Origin: Ricordea florida
Lineage: Eukaryota > Cnidaria > Anthozoa > Corallimorpharia > Ricordeidae
DNA length: 64,000 bases
Assembly: GCA_949710005.1 (NCBI GenBank)
Contig: OX453282.1
Span: 22,574,341 to 22,638,340 of the forward strand
Direction of reading: 5' to 3'
The notes below the pieces were generated by a model, which saw nothing but the letters and a program-made list of their open reading frames with translations, did not search any database and was not told where the DNA came from. The translations under genes and the position numbers were made by a program. This document shows, piece by piece, positions 1-8,806 of the stretch. Within the stretch, counting starts at the first letter, position 1. The number at the start of each line of letters is the position of its first letter.

Positions 1-2
1 TG

Positions 3-800
3 TTCGTGGATTATCCGGTCGAAGGACCAAAGAACGAGTACGTCATCCGCCGCTATGACACCGAGTCCAACACATGGCCAGATAGCTTGAACCTCTTCTC
101 AGATGAGGGTGGGAAAAAGAATAAAGGTAATCTGTTGGCATTTATCCGAAACGATGCTGGCGGAGCGCAATACAGCTGGTTTTCACCGAAAAAGGGTGAA
201 GGTCTGACGGAGGCTGGCATGGGGCGTCTCAATCGTAGTATCGAGGCTTTAGTTTATTGTGTTCTTGGCTCGCAAGTCAAAACCCGATCTACTATCGTGG
301 GGGCGAGCGGCAGTGCTGTTGAGACCCGCCAAATGTTTAGACAACTTCTAGAGGAGACAATCGTAGTAAACGATATCTCCACCGGCATCCAGAACTATCA
401 AAGGGCTTTGTCCGACGCTCGAGCGCAGCTGAATCTGGCCGTGGCCCCAGTGCTCTGGTTGCTCCCCAGCCGGCTTGTTATTAATTCAAACAGCGTTCTC
501 GGGTACAACAATGAGCTCCAGAAAGCGACCAGCGATATGACTTTCGGGGTCAATCCGCGTGTAAACGAGCGGACACATAAGCGCACGCCGAAAATAAAAG
601 CCCCAGTCCCCCTTGTCCCGAAAACAACACCGAAAACAAAAGCCCCAGTCCCCCTTGTATCGGAAACAACGCTGAAAATAGAACCCCCAGTCCCACTTGT
701 CCCGAAAACTAAAGCCCCCGTAGCGCCGTCCGCGCACGAGCGAAATTTAGCTGCAGTCACTGTTGTGGCCGCAGGTGCGACTTGGTGGTTGTTTAGGTAG
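3..800 (+). CDS. Tail-anchored Polinton-like structural protein, C-terminal part (A)
   Basis: Open from the left edge, so the N-terminal half is missing. It aligns with the C-terminal halves of the 525-aa (B, 6099-7676) and 510-aa (C, 31505-33037) proteins. Shared landmarks are FSDEGGKK, a GLTEAGMGRLNRSIEA segment, YCVLGSQV and LVINSNSVLGYNN. Unlike its homologues it has a Pro/Lys-rich tail made of three 14-residue repeats of the type KAPVPLVPKTTP (42-bp DNA repeats, about 598-715). It ends in a short hydrophobic stretch (AAVTVVAAGATWWLF) that looks like a tail anchor. Function is unknown. Conservation in three elements and the virion-module context suggest a structural or membrane-associated protein. 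The 3' end overlaps the convergent gene at 793 by 8 bp. Confidence 0.75.
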   Translation, partial: FVDYPVEGPKNEYVIRRYDTESNTWPDSLNLFSDEGGKKNKGNLLAFIRNDAGGAQYSWFSPKKGEGLTEAGMGRLNRSIEALVYCVLGSQVKTRSTIVGASGSAVETRQMFRQLLEETIVVNDISTGIQNYQRALSDARAQLNLAVAPVLWLLPSRLVINSNSVLGYNNELQKATSDMTFGVNPRVNERTHKRTPKIKAPVPLVPKTTPKTKAPVPLVSETTLKIEPPVPLVPKTKAPVAPSAHERNLAAVTVVAAGATWWLFR

Positions 801-1767
801 ACTTCTTCTTATAGCGCTCGATGAGAAACACGACCACGGCTACGATCAAGAGCCAGGCGTTTTTGGCTAAGAAACCAACAACTTCTCCAGCCGTGCGGAA
901 GAGGAATGAGACAATGGCGCCTATGGCTCCAGGAAGGAGGTCTCCAATCTTTTTTCCGATGGTCTTCAACCCCCGCCCTACCCCCTGCGCTACGCCGGCG
1001 AGCCCCCGCTGTAAAGCCCCCAAGATAATCCCAATGACCGTCCCAGCCGCTACGAGAACCCCCAGGACCCCTACTCCGTACTTCTTGAAAATAGCCCGAA
1101 CGCGGTCCCGCAGAGACATTCGCTCCTCAACGGCTTCACTTTCCAGCTCTAGCTCTTGAATCTCTTCCTCGCGCGCCGCAATCCGGGCCTCCACCGCACG
1201 CCTATCTTCCGATGAAATATCGTGAGCGTCTCTTATCTCCTCATCCTGTCGGTTTTGCTGCTCGAGTTCCTGAGTTCTGGCGTTATTTTCTTCCAAAATC
1301 TGTGCCGCGGTTGGTCCTAGGGCTTCTTTCAATTCTTTTGGCAAGTTCTTAGTTAAAATACCATCCTTGTTTTTCAGTGGTCGCCACGTTTGGTCTTCTC
1401 TGCCCCACAGACGAACCATAGTACGTCCATCGTACCCTTGTCCGATTTCGACCCCGCCATATCGGGGGTACTCTTTTTGCACCTCTGCCTTAGCAATATC
1501 CATTAAGCTTTTAGTGAATAACCCCCTAGTAACAGGGTTGGTCACCCTCTCCTCCCCAGTAACAGGGACGGTCGAAAACGACGTTTCTGCTGTGGCAGGC
1601 TCACGGGGACGACCTCGCGATCTTAAGTCATACATCCCGAATTGTTCTCCACCCTCCGGCAGATCGGCGGGGTCGAAGCTGGGGTTAACCCTCCCACCTT
1701 CAGCGCCGGCGGGCTCGGGATCGTCGGGGGACATCAAAGGGGTCATTTCATCAGGGTTGATATCCAT
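793..1767 (-). CDS. Coiled-coil / membrane-active-like protein (A)
   Basis: 324 aa. It has an acidic Pro-rich N-terminus, a predicted coiled coil at about residues 155-220, then the signature shared with B (8807-9961) and C (35072-36016): LRDRVRAIFKKYG, a hydrophobic segment, a Gly/Lys amphipathic stretch (KTIGKKIGDLLPG) and a final TM segment followed by basic residues. The hydrophobic-amphipathic-TM arrangement resembles membrane-active virion proteins in general, but no specific homology is claimed. It is transcribed opposite to its neighbours, whereas in B and C the homologue is co-directional with the capsid operon. The ATG at 1767 is close to the divergent capsid start at 1802, leaving a 34-bp shared promoter region. 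Confidence 0.75.
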   Translation of the reverse strand: MDINPDEMTPLMSPDDPEPAGAEGGRVNPSFDPADLPEGGEQFGMYDLRSRGRPREPATAETSFSTVPVTGEERVTNPVTRGLFTKSLMDIAKAEVQKEYPRYGGVEIGQGYDGRTMVRLWGREDQTWRPLKNKDGILTKNLPKELKEALGPTAAQILEENNARTQELEQQNRQDEEIRDAHDISSEDRRAVEARIAAREEEIQELELESEAVEERMSLRDRVRAIFKKYGVGVLGVLVAAGTVIGIILGALQRGLAGVAQGVGRGLKTIGKKIGDLLPGAIGAIVSFLFRTAGEVVGFLAKNAWLLIVAVVVFLIERYKKKST

Positions 1768-1801
1768 TTTTGTTTCTGCCTATACATACAAGACAAATAA
1801 A

Positions 1802-3031
1802 ATGGCGTACATCTCCAAGAAGCTTGACCCAAGGGAGGATCCGCGCAATTTGATGGCTGCAAAAGGAAATCGCGTCACCCACCGCCTGACCTTCCACCCG
1901 AGCTCGGCGAAACCCAAAGAGATCTTGTACGTTGACATCCCCAGACTTCCCGCCGACACCGTCCTAGTCCCAGACACCCTAGCCCTTTTGGCCGAGGTGG
2001 AGCTAGGCGGAGCGTCGAAACACGCCAACAACCGCGTCGTCGATAACCTGGGGCGCTGCTTGATTCGGAGAAGGGAAGTCAAGATGGGTGATAAAACCCT
2101 AGAGGACCTGGAGCGAGCCGACCTTTTTGGAGTGTTCTCCGACCTGTGGCTTCCCACCGAAGAGCGTGCCAATCGCGTCGAACAAGGGATCCAGACAACC
2201 GCGGTCAACAAAATCCGCTCAGAGGCCGGCGACAAAGGCGATGTGGCGGGGGACGTGTCAATTTCCGCGGCCTTCCCCAAGTATCGGCTACCACTCGATC
2301 TCGAGCTCCTGCGCACCCACGGCGCTTTCCATACGGCAAGTCTTCCACCGATTCGGTTGGAGCTCACACTCGCCGCCCCCGAAGATGTCATCAAAAGCTC
2401 GGATCCGACCAAGGTTGGCACCTACGAGCTCAAAAACATCGAATTGGTGTACCAAGTCATCCAGTCGCTCATTGTGGCGCAGTACATCCCTAGCGTGTTT
2501 CTCTACAACCACATCTCGCACTACAAAGTGCTATCCTTCTCGAAGGCCACCGATCCAATTCTCACGGACAACATCCCCGCGCAACTCAAAAGCTTTGTGG
2601 GTGTCCTGTTCCTGTTCGTCAACCCGCACACCTCGGGAGCTCGAGAAAGCGAAGTCTTCCTGAACCCAGGCTTGACAAGGGTTGAGTTCGACTTAAACGG
2701 CGTCCCCGACAAACTTTACCCCAGAGGTATGCTACCCGCAGATATTTGGGAGACGGCGCGAGCCGGCGCAGAATGGTTGGTGCACCCCCCAGCTCCACTC
2801 TCGGTGGTCAGACCTACGGGGTTCTTCCATGACAAATACGGGATCTTCATCGATCTCCGCATGGCACGCGACCACCTTGTGCACGGCGACGGACAATCAG
2901 CCCTCGGTCCCGGAAAAAATCTTCAGTTCCGGATCTATCGAAAGACCGGCGGCAGTGGTAATGTCAACTGCCACGTCTTCCTCCTAGGTGACGCAGCATT
3001 CGACCCCAATAGCCAAGTCGTCTACTATTAA
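1802..3031 (+). CDS. Probable major capsid protein, double-jelly-roll type (A)
   Basis: 409 aa from the ATG at 1802 (AATAAAATGG context). The longer upstream reading frame is not used because homologues in B (414 aa) and C start here. Shared motifs include an N-terminal LTFHPSSAKPKEILYVDIP segment, NNRVVDNLGRCLI (resembling the NN-x-G-x-x-L strand of jelly-roll capsids), GAFHTASLPP, a VGVLFLFVNPHTSGARESEVF segment and GVPDKLYPRGMLPADIWE. The capsid call rests on length, beta-rich composition and its position directly before the packaging ATPase, which is the canonical Polinton pairing. I could not verify the fold. No stop or frameshift is seen, in contrast to A's enzyme genes. Confidence 0.6.
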   Translation: MAYISKKLDPREDPRNLMAAKGNRVTHRLTFHPSSAKPKEILYVDIPRLPADTVLVPDTLALLAEVELGGASKHANNRVVDNLGRCLIRRREVKMGDKTLEDLERADLFGVFSDLWLPTEERANRVEQGIQTTAVNKIRSEAGDKGDVAGDVSISAAFPKYRLPLDLELLRTHGAFHTASLPPIRLELTLAAPEDVIKSSDPTKVGTYELKNIELVYQVIQSLIVAQYIPSVFLYNHISHYKVLSFSKATDPILTDNIPAQLKSFVGVLFLFVNPHTSGARESEVFLNPGLTRVEFDLNGVPDKLYPRGMLPADIWETARAGAEWLVHPPAPLSVVRPTGFFHDKYGIFIDLRMARDHLVHGDGQSALGPGKNLQFRIYRKTGGSGNVNCHVFLLGDAAFDPNSQVVYY

Positions 3032-3052
3032 TCACCTCCTTATATAGCCTAG

Positions 3053-3700
3053 ATGGATTTTCTCACCGACTTGATACCCGGCCACCTGCTTATAGTCGGT
3101 CCAACAGCTTCCGGGTAGTCGAGACTGGTTGTCGAAGCTCTCCGCGGACCTTTTCGAGGGAAGTTTCACGTCGTGTGCTTGATTTGCCCGACGTACGTCC
3201 ACAACAAAACATATCGGGGATTTGCCCACAAAGACCCCGGCTTCGTAGCCCTGGCACCAGGGAACTCGGGCGGTGAGATTGAAAAGTGTCTTTGACTTTG
3301 CACTGAGGTCTTCGAAGGGCGTGGCCAGGTGTTGCTTATTCTGGACGACTGCGCCGCCAGCGAAGACGTCAAAAAACAACGCAGCGCTCTCGTAGAGCTG
3401 GCTTTCTCTGGCAGGCACAAGAATTTTTCAGTTTGGCTCCTGACCCAACAGTACATGAGCGTGGCAAAAGCCTTCCGGGAGAACGTAGCCGCGACGCTGA
3501 CTTTTTACAGTCCGAGCGAGCTCGATGGGAAAATACTTTGGGAAAACTACGGGGTAGGACATCCCAAGAAAGAGCGCCACCAAATGCTATCCGCGCTCAA
3601 GGAGCATCCGTACGCCAGACTTTGCTTCCGTCTCCGTCATCCATTTGATATCGTGTTGGAAATCCCAGCTCCCAGCAAAATTGTTTCGGGAGATATATAG
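3053..3700 (+). pseudogene. A32/FtsK-like packaging ATPase, two in-frame stops (A)
   Basis: A single reading frame of 216 codons homologous to the ATPases at 11654-12280 and 39573-40211. It has a Walker-A-like GPTASG segment, Walker B (LLILDDCA) and the SGRHKNFSVWLLTQQ sensor region. It carries two in-frame stops, TAG at 3116-3118 and TGA at 3293-3295. The TAG occupies the place of the invariant Walker A lysine, so no active enzyme can be made. Translation signals otherwise look intact: a TATATAG motif at 3042 sits just upstream of the ATG, 21 bp after the capsid stop. Its stop codon lies at the left edge of element B (B begins at 3699), so the last stop bases are shared with the insertion point. 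Confidence 0.85.
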
Positions 3701-4195
3701 TAGTAGTAAAAAGCGGGTTCTGAGACAACTCAAAAAATTAAAAAAAATCAAGTTTTTTTCGGAAAAGAACCGGAAAGAACCGGAAAGTATCGGAAAGTAT
3801 TGGGGGAGTTTTGATTGGATTTTACCAACTATTCCACAAGTCGTGTCGGAAGGCGGAGGGAAACTGATGAGTTTGCGCCAATACAAAAAAAACCGATACG
3901 AAAGCGGCGAAAGGAAAAAAAATGATTTAAAAGAAAGAATAGTGGAATACAATACGAAATGGAGCAATTAAAAGACGTTGAATTAAAAGAAATTTTGAGG
4001 GAATTACGTATACGGGGGAGAAATGGTATGCGAAAAGCGGAGAAAATAGCAGTATTACGTGAAAGGGGTATAAATACACTTGAGGATTTGGAAAATTATA
4101 GGCAAAGACTTAATGAAGGCCCGCCAAGGCTTGTCACGCCACCCGGGTCTCCTCCGCCAAGAACGCCACCTGTCACACCGCCCGGGTCTCCTCCA
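3699..4195 (+). repeat. Element B left terminal inverted repeat
   Basis: 497 bp, matched by the reverse complement of 18191-18686 (496 bp). The only difference I found is an A8 versus A7 run near 3885. It begins AGTAGTAG, consistent with the 5'-AG ends known for Polintons. It contains four CGGAAA units at 3760, 3771, 3781 and 3791, about one helical turn apart. It also holds the start codon (ACGAAATGG context, ATG at 3959) and the first 79 codons of the gene inside it. Weaker protein-level similarity continues for about 50 codons beyond the near-identical part. Confidence 0.95.
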
Positions 4196-4858
4196 AATTC
4201 AATAAAGATAAAGATCGCCCCCAGAAAAAGGAAACTAACACAAACTTTTTTAAACCCACAAAAATCATCAAACAAAACTAGTAGTGAAAAGCGATTTCTG
4301 TGGAATAATGAAAAAAAGCCATCAAGCAAAACTTTCAATCAGGGAAATTATTCATTTGAGGTTATAGAAAAATTAAATAATTTGTACTTTGGTGAAGTAA
4401 AAAGAATCGCGGGAGAGTTAAAAATTAAAGGAAGAACAAAAATGACTAAAAAAGATCTTATTAACGAGTTTAAAAAATACAAAGAGGAGGATATTAATTG
4501 TTTAATTGAAAAAGTTACTAGTAATGGGATTTATATTTGCACTCACGGCGCGCTTAAATATTTATGTAAAGAATGCGGGGGATCCCAAATTTGTGAACAT
4601 GAACGAATTAAGTACCTTTGTAAAAAGTGTAAAGGGTCGCAAATCTGCGCACATGATAGAGTTAAGTTTCGTTGCAAAGAATGCGGTGGATCCCAAATTT
4701 GCAAACACAAAAAACAAAAACAACAATGTAAAGAATGTAAGGGGTCGCAAATTTGCGAACATGACAAGCAAAAAGCTTCTTGTAAGGAATGTAGAATGAA
4801 ATTAAAAAAAATGATTTGTGATTTTAAGAAAGAAGTAAAAAAGAAATGGAACGATTAG
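3959..4858 (+). CDS. SAP-like / tandem zinc-repeat protein (B)
   Basis: 299 aa. Residues 1-50 form a SAP/Rho-N-like helix-extended-helix segment (LKDVELKEILRELRIRGRN). A Pro-rich linker (PPGSPPPRTPP) follows. Up to there the protein is identical to the N-terminus of B's PolB, because both starts lie in the inverted repeats. A second SAP-like segment lies near residues 140-175. From about 190 to 280 there are tandem 18-residue repeats of the form C-x-H-x6-C-x2-C-x5, with CKECGGSQICEH-type units that should bind zinc. Such repeats occur in large DNA viruses and protists. A DNA-binding role is inferred. The stop overlaps the next gene's start by 13 bp. A homologue without the SAP part is at 30620-31042 in C. 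Confidence 0.8.
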   Translation: MEQLKDVELKEILRELRIRGRNGMRKAEKIAVLRERGINTLEDLENYRQRLNEGPPRLVTPPGSPPPRTPPVTPPGSPPNSIKIKIAPRKRKLTQTFLNPQKSSNKTSSEKRFLWNNEKKPSSKTFNQGNYSFEVIEKLNNLYFGEVKRIAGELKIKGRTKMTKKDLINEFKKYKEEDINCLIEKVTSNGIYICTHGALKYLCKECGGSQICEHERIKYLCKKCKGSQICAHDRVKFRCKECGGSQICKHKKQKQQCKECKGSQICEHDKQKASCKECRMKLKKMICDFKKEVKKKWND

Positions 4859-5466
4859 AATTTGGTTATGTAAATAACGATAAGTTAAGTATTTGCGATT
4901 TTATCGAAGAAATAAAAGAAGACTTACGTCAAAGATTATCAGAAAATCGGCAATATTTTCTTGATACTTGGTATTATGGCAATGATTTACCCAATGAAAT
5001 AGTTTTTGAAGTGAGATATTATAATAACGATTTTTATCATTTGATTTGTTTTGAAACAAAATTAGGTTTTGGCGTTGATGAAATATGCGCTAATAAATTT
5101 GTGAAAAAAATTTTTAAAGCCGCTAATCGCGATTTTCCGGTTCATGTTTGTGAATACGATTTTTCTCCGTCCGGCGATTGTATTATTTCAAACTGGGTTG
5201 ATTTTTGTTATTTTCATGATGAAAATGGTGTTTATCGTGGTTATTATGACGAGGAATGCCGAATTGGCACCTTTGATAAAAAGTTTCTTATTGAAACATT
5301 ATCAGTAACTTTAAGATTAAATGAATACAAGATTGCGCATAAAGAGACGATTTACAACGAACTTCGCGATGAATTAATGGTAGTAACATGGCACCCAAAA
5401 AGAGTTGTGGATTGGTGCAAAGACATTGAGGAACAAAAATTTTATCATTACTTACCAGATGAATAA
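4846..5466 (+). CDS. Element-terminal WHPxR-motif protein (B)
   Basis: 206 aa, unknown function. The C-terminus (NELRDELMVVTWHPKRVVDWC) matches those of the two terminal genes of C (29941-30537 and 46463-47212), defining a small family with an E-L-M-x-V-x-W-H-x-x-R-x-x-x-W-C signature. The N-terminal two thirds are divergent, acidic and aromatic-rich, with no TM segment. It overlaps the end of the zinc-repeat gene by 13 bp, so the two are likely co-transcribed from the left inverted repeat. No catalytic motif is evident to me. His and Cys occur in the motif, but I see no protease arrangement. Confidence 0.7.
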   Translation: MERLEFGYVNNDKLSICDFIEEIKEDLRQRLSENRQYFLDTWYYGNDLPNEIVFEVRYYNNDFYHLICFETKLGFGVDEICANKFVKKIFKAANRDFPVHVCEYDFSPSGDCIISNWVDFCYFHDENGVYRGYYDEECRIGTFDKKFLIETLSVTLRLNEYKIAHKETIYNELRDELMVVTWHPKRVVDWCKDIEEQKFYHYLPDE

Positions 5467-5514
5467 TAAGATATAATTGATTTTTGATTTAAGGAAAAAA
5501 AAATAAAATAAAAG

Positions 5515-6039
5515 ATGAACATAAAATTTTTAACTATTAAATACGATAATGAAGAAAAAAAGTGTTCAAAAGATTTCTTTGATGAAGTAAGTAAAGATTT
5601 TTCAATTTGTGTTTCAGAGAATGGTAATTTGAATATTGTTGCGACAAATATTGATCCACATAATTTAACATTTTTTGGTTTTAAAATTTGTTACCGATTG
5701 GGAGACGATATTAATACACCGGTAATGGGGGAAGGTTTGCTCTATAAAAGACAATTTATTACAAAAGGAGTAAAACCGCACAATATAGGCGAAGACATTA
5801 AATTGGATAACGATTATTTTGAAAATGCAATTAAGTTTAGCAATGGAAAAGAAATTAATAGTACTTTGGAAATATTTATTGTTTCATTCGAGATTAGTTT
5901 GAATATTGCAATTACGGACAAAAATAAGTTCTACAAAAAAATAAAAAAACATGTAAAGTATGGGATATCTTCGTACTTTTCAATCTCGACACAAGTTAAA
6001 GATATGTTTGAAGATATGGAAATACTAGTTTTTAAGTAA
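5515..6039 (+). CDS. Hypothetical protein, third gene of B left arm
   Basis: 174 aa, no recognised family and no homologue in A or C. Rich in Lys, Asn and Ile, with alternating hydrophobic residues suggesting a beta-rich soluble fold; no signal peptide or TM segment. It follows the 206-aa gene by 48 bp of AT-rich spacer (AAGGAAAAAAAATAAAATAAAAG) in the same direction. It converges with the 525-aa gene, whose stop is at 6099, across a 59-bp gap. Probably an accessory (early) gene of the left arm, inferred only from position and strand. Confidence 0.55.
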   Translation: MNIKFLTIKYDNEEKKCSKDFFDEVSKDFSICVSENGNLNIVATNIDPHNLTFFGFKICYRLGDDINTPVMGEGLLYKRQFITKGVKPHNIGEDIKLDNDYFENAIKFSNGKEINSTLEIFIVSFEISLNIAITDKNKFYKKIKKHVKYGISSYFSISTQVKDMFEDMEILVFK

Positions 6040-6098
6040 TTAACAATAGTAAGTTTAATTTTGTGTTATGCAACTAAAATTACTGGTTACATAACAAA

Positions 6099-7676
6099 TT
6101 ACTTGAATAAATACAGAGCTAATCCGCCCATCGCAACTATGATTGCTAATTTACTAATTTCATGCTCATTTTGTGGATTGGTTTCATGTTGTTTCGCCGC
6201 ATCTGTTTTCATTTCAGGTTGTGGTTTTAGGTTTTGCGACAACTTTACTTTTGAAATGCCTAAGTTATGGCTTATACCAACCTCTTTTGTTTCAGTATTT
6301 AATGAATTATTCGAACCAAATTTCATATCCCGCGTGGCTTTCATGAGTTTGTTATTGTATCCAACTACACTTTCTGTATTTATTACCAAATTACTAGGCA
6401 TCAACCAAACCCCAGGAGCTACAGCCAAATCAAGTCTCAATTTTGATTCCTGTACGGCTAATTGATACCTTTGAACGGAATTAGCGATATCATTTTCAAT
6501 TACACTGCTTTCAAATAAAGCTATGAATTCTTGTTGGGTTTCAATTGCTCCTCCTCCTTTACCAATAATTGGACTCCTTGTATTAACTTGCGACCCCAAT
6601 ACGCAGTAAACAAAAGCTTCAACCGATCTATTTATTCTTCCCAATCCGGCCTTTGTTAACCCATATCCAGATTCTGGTATAAACCACGAATATTGGAAAT
6701 CAACAAAGTAATCATTTCGCAGCATAGATATTAAATTTCCCTCTATTTTCTTTCCACCATCATCGGAAAATTTAGCTGAATCGCTTGGCCAAATATTTGC
6801 ATCAGGATCGTAATGCCTTACAATTCTTACATTTTGATTTCCTCCTCCCTGTCCGTGAACGCTTCCAGGAGGTACGTATCCTTTCCCATAGTCAATGAAT
6901 ACATCACCAACTCCGCCATTTGCACCCCCTTTCCATCTAAAGTCGGCCAAAGGTTTATTTAATCCCCTAAAATCTTGATTATTGCTCAAACCAAATTCCG
7001 CGCACAAGCGATTATAAGCGTTTTTGTTGTATGGATTATTTTTTAAAGAAAAAGTTTTTTCCCTGGGTAATGGTAGCGCCATTTCATACAATATTCTTCT
7101 TATTGTAAAGTATACGTGAAACACAATAAAACTTCTGATAACTCTTGGGTAATTTAAACTCTCAATTAAACTTACGCCGCATCCAGATGTTGCGCACCAA
7201 ACAGCCATGTTTAATTGTTGGGGCCAGTGATTAATATTGGGCTTACTTAGCCAAGCTCTAGCTTCTTTTCCGCTATAAAGTCCCACAGTCTGGGAATTAA
7301 AAACATTTTTCATGGGAGCAGTGAAGCTATTTTTATCTGAAACATAAATATTCAAAATGGTTAACATTTTTGTTACATCGTCGGCAAATTCATTGAATTT
7401 AACCGCAGGTATTGGGTATGTTTTGCTTGTAAATGATAAACTTTTTGGAAATGAATCAACCTTGGCCTTATTTTCTAAGCCCAAATCTTCCCATAATAAT
7501 GTTTTCAAATTATTGGAAAGATTTTCAGTCCATGTTTTACCCGTAGGGTCATCATAAGACATTATAATTGTTCCATTAAAGTTCCATTTAATGTACCCAC
7601 CAAATGAATCATTAATAAATGTGAATTTATCTAGGTTAACATTTGGGTACCTAGTTTTGAAATCATCCAACAACAT
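6099..7676 (-). CDS. Tail-anchored Polinton-like structural protein (B)
   Basis: 525 aa, full-length homologue of the 510-aa protein of C and the partial protein of A. Conserved blocks are an N-terminal DDFKTRYPN, YDDPTGKTWT near residue 40, QLNMAVWCATSGCGVS near 155-170, a Gly-rich segment with GDVFIDYGKGY near 255, DDGGKK, GLTKAGLGRINRS and YCVLGSQVNTR. A single hydrophobic C-terminal segment (LAIIVAMGGLALYLF) ends with one Lys, a classic tail anchor. Function is unknown to me. Length, conservation and location downstream of the capsid genes suggest a structural or membrane protein. It is the last gene of the leftward-transcribed virion operon. Confidence 0.8.
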   Translation of the reverse strand: MLLDDFKTRYPNVNLDKFTFINDSFGGYIKWNFNGTIIMSYDDPTGKTWTENLSNNLKTLLWEDLGLENKAKVDSFPKSLSFTSKTYPIPAVKFNEFADDVTKMLTILNIYVSDKNSFTAPMKNVFNSQTVGLYSGKEARAWLSKPNINHWPQQLNMAVWCATSGCGVSLIESLNYPRVIRSFIVFHVYFTIRRILYEMALPLPREKTFSLKNNPYNKNAYNRLCAEFGLSNNQDFRGLNKPLADFRWKGGANGGVGDVFIDYGKGYVPPGSVHGQGGGNQNVRIVRHYDPDANIWPSDSAKFSDDGGKKIEGNLISMLRNDYFVDFQYSWFIPESGYGLTKAGLGRINRSVEAFVYCVLGSQVNTRSPIIGKGGGAIETQQEFIALFESSVIENDIANSVQRYQLAVQESKLRLDLAVAPGVWLMPSNLVINTESVVGYNNKLMKATRDMKFGSNNSLNTETKEVGISHNLGISKVKLSQNLKPQPEMKTDAAKQHETNPQNEHEISKLAIIVAMGGLALYLFK

Positions 7677-7730
7677 CTTATTCTTATGTTTACTTCAATT
7701 CGCACAGATCTTTAGACCAAGAATAAGATG
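7674..7730. promoter_or_regulatory. 12-bp inverted repeat around the 525-aa gene start
   Basis: CATCTTATTCTT (7674-7685) is perfectly inverted at 7719-7730 with a 33-nt loop. It overlaps the ATG of the 525-aa gene and occupies the gap to the 199-aa gene. It sits where element C has a compact hairpin (33038-33062) at the same gene boundary, suggesting a shared 3'-end or regulatory signal. Confidence 0.45.
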
Positions 7731-7789
7731 TTAATTATTATAACCCGCAAAACAATTACAACCAACATCAGTTCTCTCAAATGAAATTT

Positions 7790-8389
7790 TTAATGCCCTT
7801 TCCCTCCGGTCAACTCTTTTAAAATATCTTCCCGAGCTTCTCTCCTTATCTGCGACATGTCGAAGTTTTTTTCTGATTCTTTCCGGAATTTTTGTCGTAC
7901 TTCTATTTTCAGTTTTTCAAACTTTTCTAATTCCGCTAAAATTATGGAAAATTCTTGATCGGAAATAACATTATCTTTCATGGCTTTTGAAACCAAGCCA
8001 TTAATGGTATTTACTTTTGCTTTTGCTAAACAAACAGTTTTCTCGTGTTTACTAACATTTTTTGAAAGCCTTTTTGTTGCCACCCCAAATATAACAGATA
8101 TTCCTCCGCAAATACCACCCACAACGCCCAAAGACACACCAACAACAGCGCCAAAACCAGTAAGAGAAGTGCTCAAACCGCTTGCAGATAGTATAACTGA
8201 AAACACGCCACTACACACACTTATTTTTGTACATATTCCCCGAGCACGATTGTATTTTTTTCTTACTTCCTCGTAATGTTTAATTTCGTCCTCAAGTTTT
8301 TTAAGTACTTCATTTGACTTTTGCAGTCTGAAGTTAATGGGGTCTGTATTATTAGGTAATACGGGGTAAATTCTATTGTAATCGTCCAT
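7790..8389 (-). CDS. Coiled-coil protein with glycine-rich membrane hairpin (B)
   Basis: 199 aa, homologous along its length to 33664-34263 in C. Residues about 20-50 are a charged helix (KLEDEIKHYEEVRKKYNR). Residues 51-108 form a Gly/Ser/Val-rich hydrophobic region long enough for two TM passes (GFGAVVGVSLGVVGG). Residues 110-199 are again helical and charged, ending KELTGGKGH. The motif LVSKAMKDNVISDQEFSII is conserved as LVSKALRDNTISDSEFSLI in C. Function is unknown; probably a membrane-remodelling or scaffold component. An AAAGATAATATCTTAAG stretch lies upstream of the start (8398-8416), matching the promoter-like motif of other B genes. Confidence 0.75.
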   Translation of the reverse strand: MDDYNRIYPVLPNNTDPINFRLQKSNEVLKKLEDEIKHYEEVRKKYNRARGICTKISVCSGVFSVILSASGLSTSLTGFGAVVGVSLGVVGGICGGISVIFGVATKRLSKNVSKHEKTVCLAKAKVNTINGLVSKAMKDNVISDQEFSIILAELEKFEKLKIEVRQKFRKESEKNFDMSQIRREAREDILKELTGGKGH

Positions 8390-8399
8390 TTTCTACTAC

Positions 8400-8798
8400 T
8401 TAAGATATTATCTTTAAATTGATACGAATACGAACGGAATTAGAAATTATTTTTGTTCCATTTTTATCCAGAATCCATAATTTAAAGTTGTACAACGGAT
8501 TTTTAATTTGGGTAATTCTTAAAATTGGGTACTTTTCGGAGGGTATAGAAGCTAGTAATTGTGAAGGCCGGATTTCAACATTTCCCCCACTAGGTATACG
8601 ATTGTAATATGAAGACTTTGATTCAATAATATCACTCATTAAGTATAAGGGATTTTCATTTGACGCACTAGTTCCAGAAAAATCTAGAATTTGTACTTCA
8701 TTTACATTATTTAATGCTGGATCTAGGTAAATTGTTGTTTCTGTGGTTAACATTGTGATTGACAAAAAAGTTATTTCCTCCTCGCATTTATGGGGCAT
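8400..8798 (-). CDS. Penton-like minor capsid protein, shortened (B)
   Basis: 132 aa from the first ATG. A second ATG at 8753 aligns with the sixth residue of the C homologue (ITM), so either start may be used. Compared with 34295-34927 in C (210 aa) it keeps the N-terminal strand (TTIYLDPALNNVNEVQILD) and the C-terminal block (SQLLASIPSEKYPILR through a final I-x-L-x-I strand) but lacks about 80 central residues. The C-terminal pattern (LL-x-x-IP, then alternating strands ending near L-x-F/I-x) resembles single-jelly-roll penton/minor capsid proteins of Polinton-type viruses. That identification is inference. The internal deletion could mean a reduced version or a decayed gene in an otherwise intact element. 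Confidence 0.55.
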   Translation of the reverse strand: MPHKCEEEITFLSITMLTTETTIYLDPALNNVNEVQILDFSGTSASNENPLYLMSDIIESKSSYYNRIPSGGNVEIRPSQLLASIPSEKYPILRITQIKNPLYNFKLWILDKNGTKIISNSVRIRINLKIIS

Positions 8799-8806
8799 TT
8801 CTTAAT

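Larger units (their letters stand above)
1..3698. mobile_element. Element A, left part (Polinton-like, degraded)
   Basis: Left portion of a GC-rich Polinton/Maverick-like element that runs off the left edge of the window and resumes at 18687 after the insertion of element B. It carries a tail-anchored virion-type protein, a coiled-coil/TM protein, a capsid-like protein and a broken ATPase, all with homologues in elements B and C. Its gene order differs from B and C: the 525-aa-like and coiled-coil genes lie on the other side of the capsid gene. Base composition and CpG richness contrast sharply with AT-rich B. Confidence 0.8.

Noticed and set aside
1367-1801. N-terminal extension of the A capsid ORF
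   Set aside because: It runs antisense through the coiled-coil gene and has no counterpart in B or C; the start at 1802 matches both homologues.
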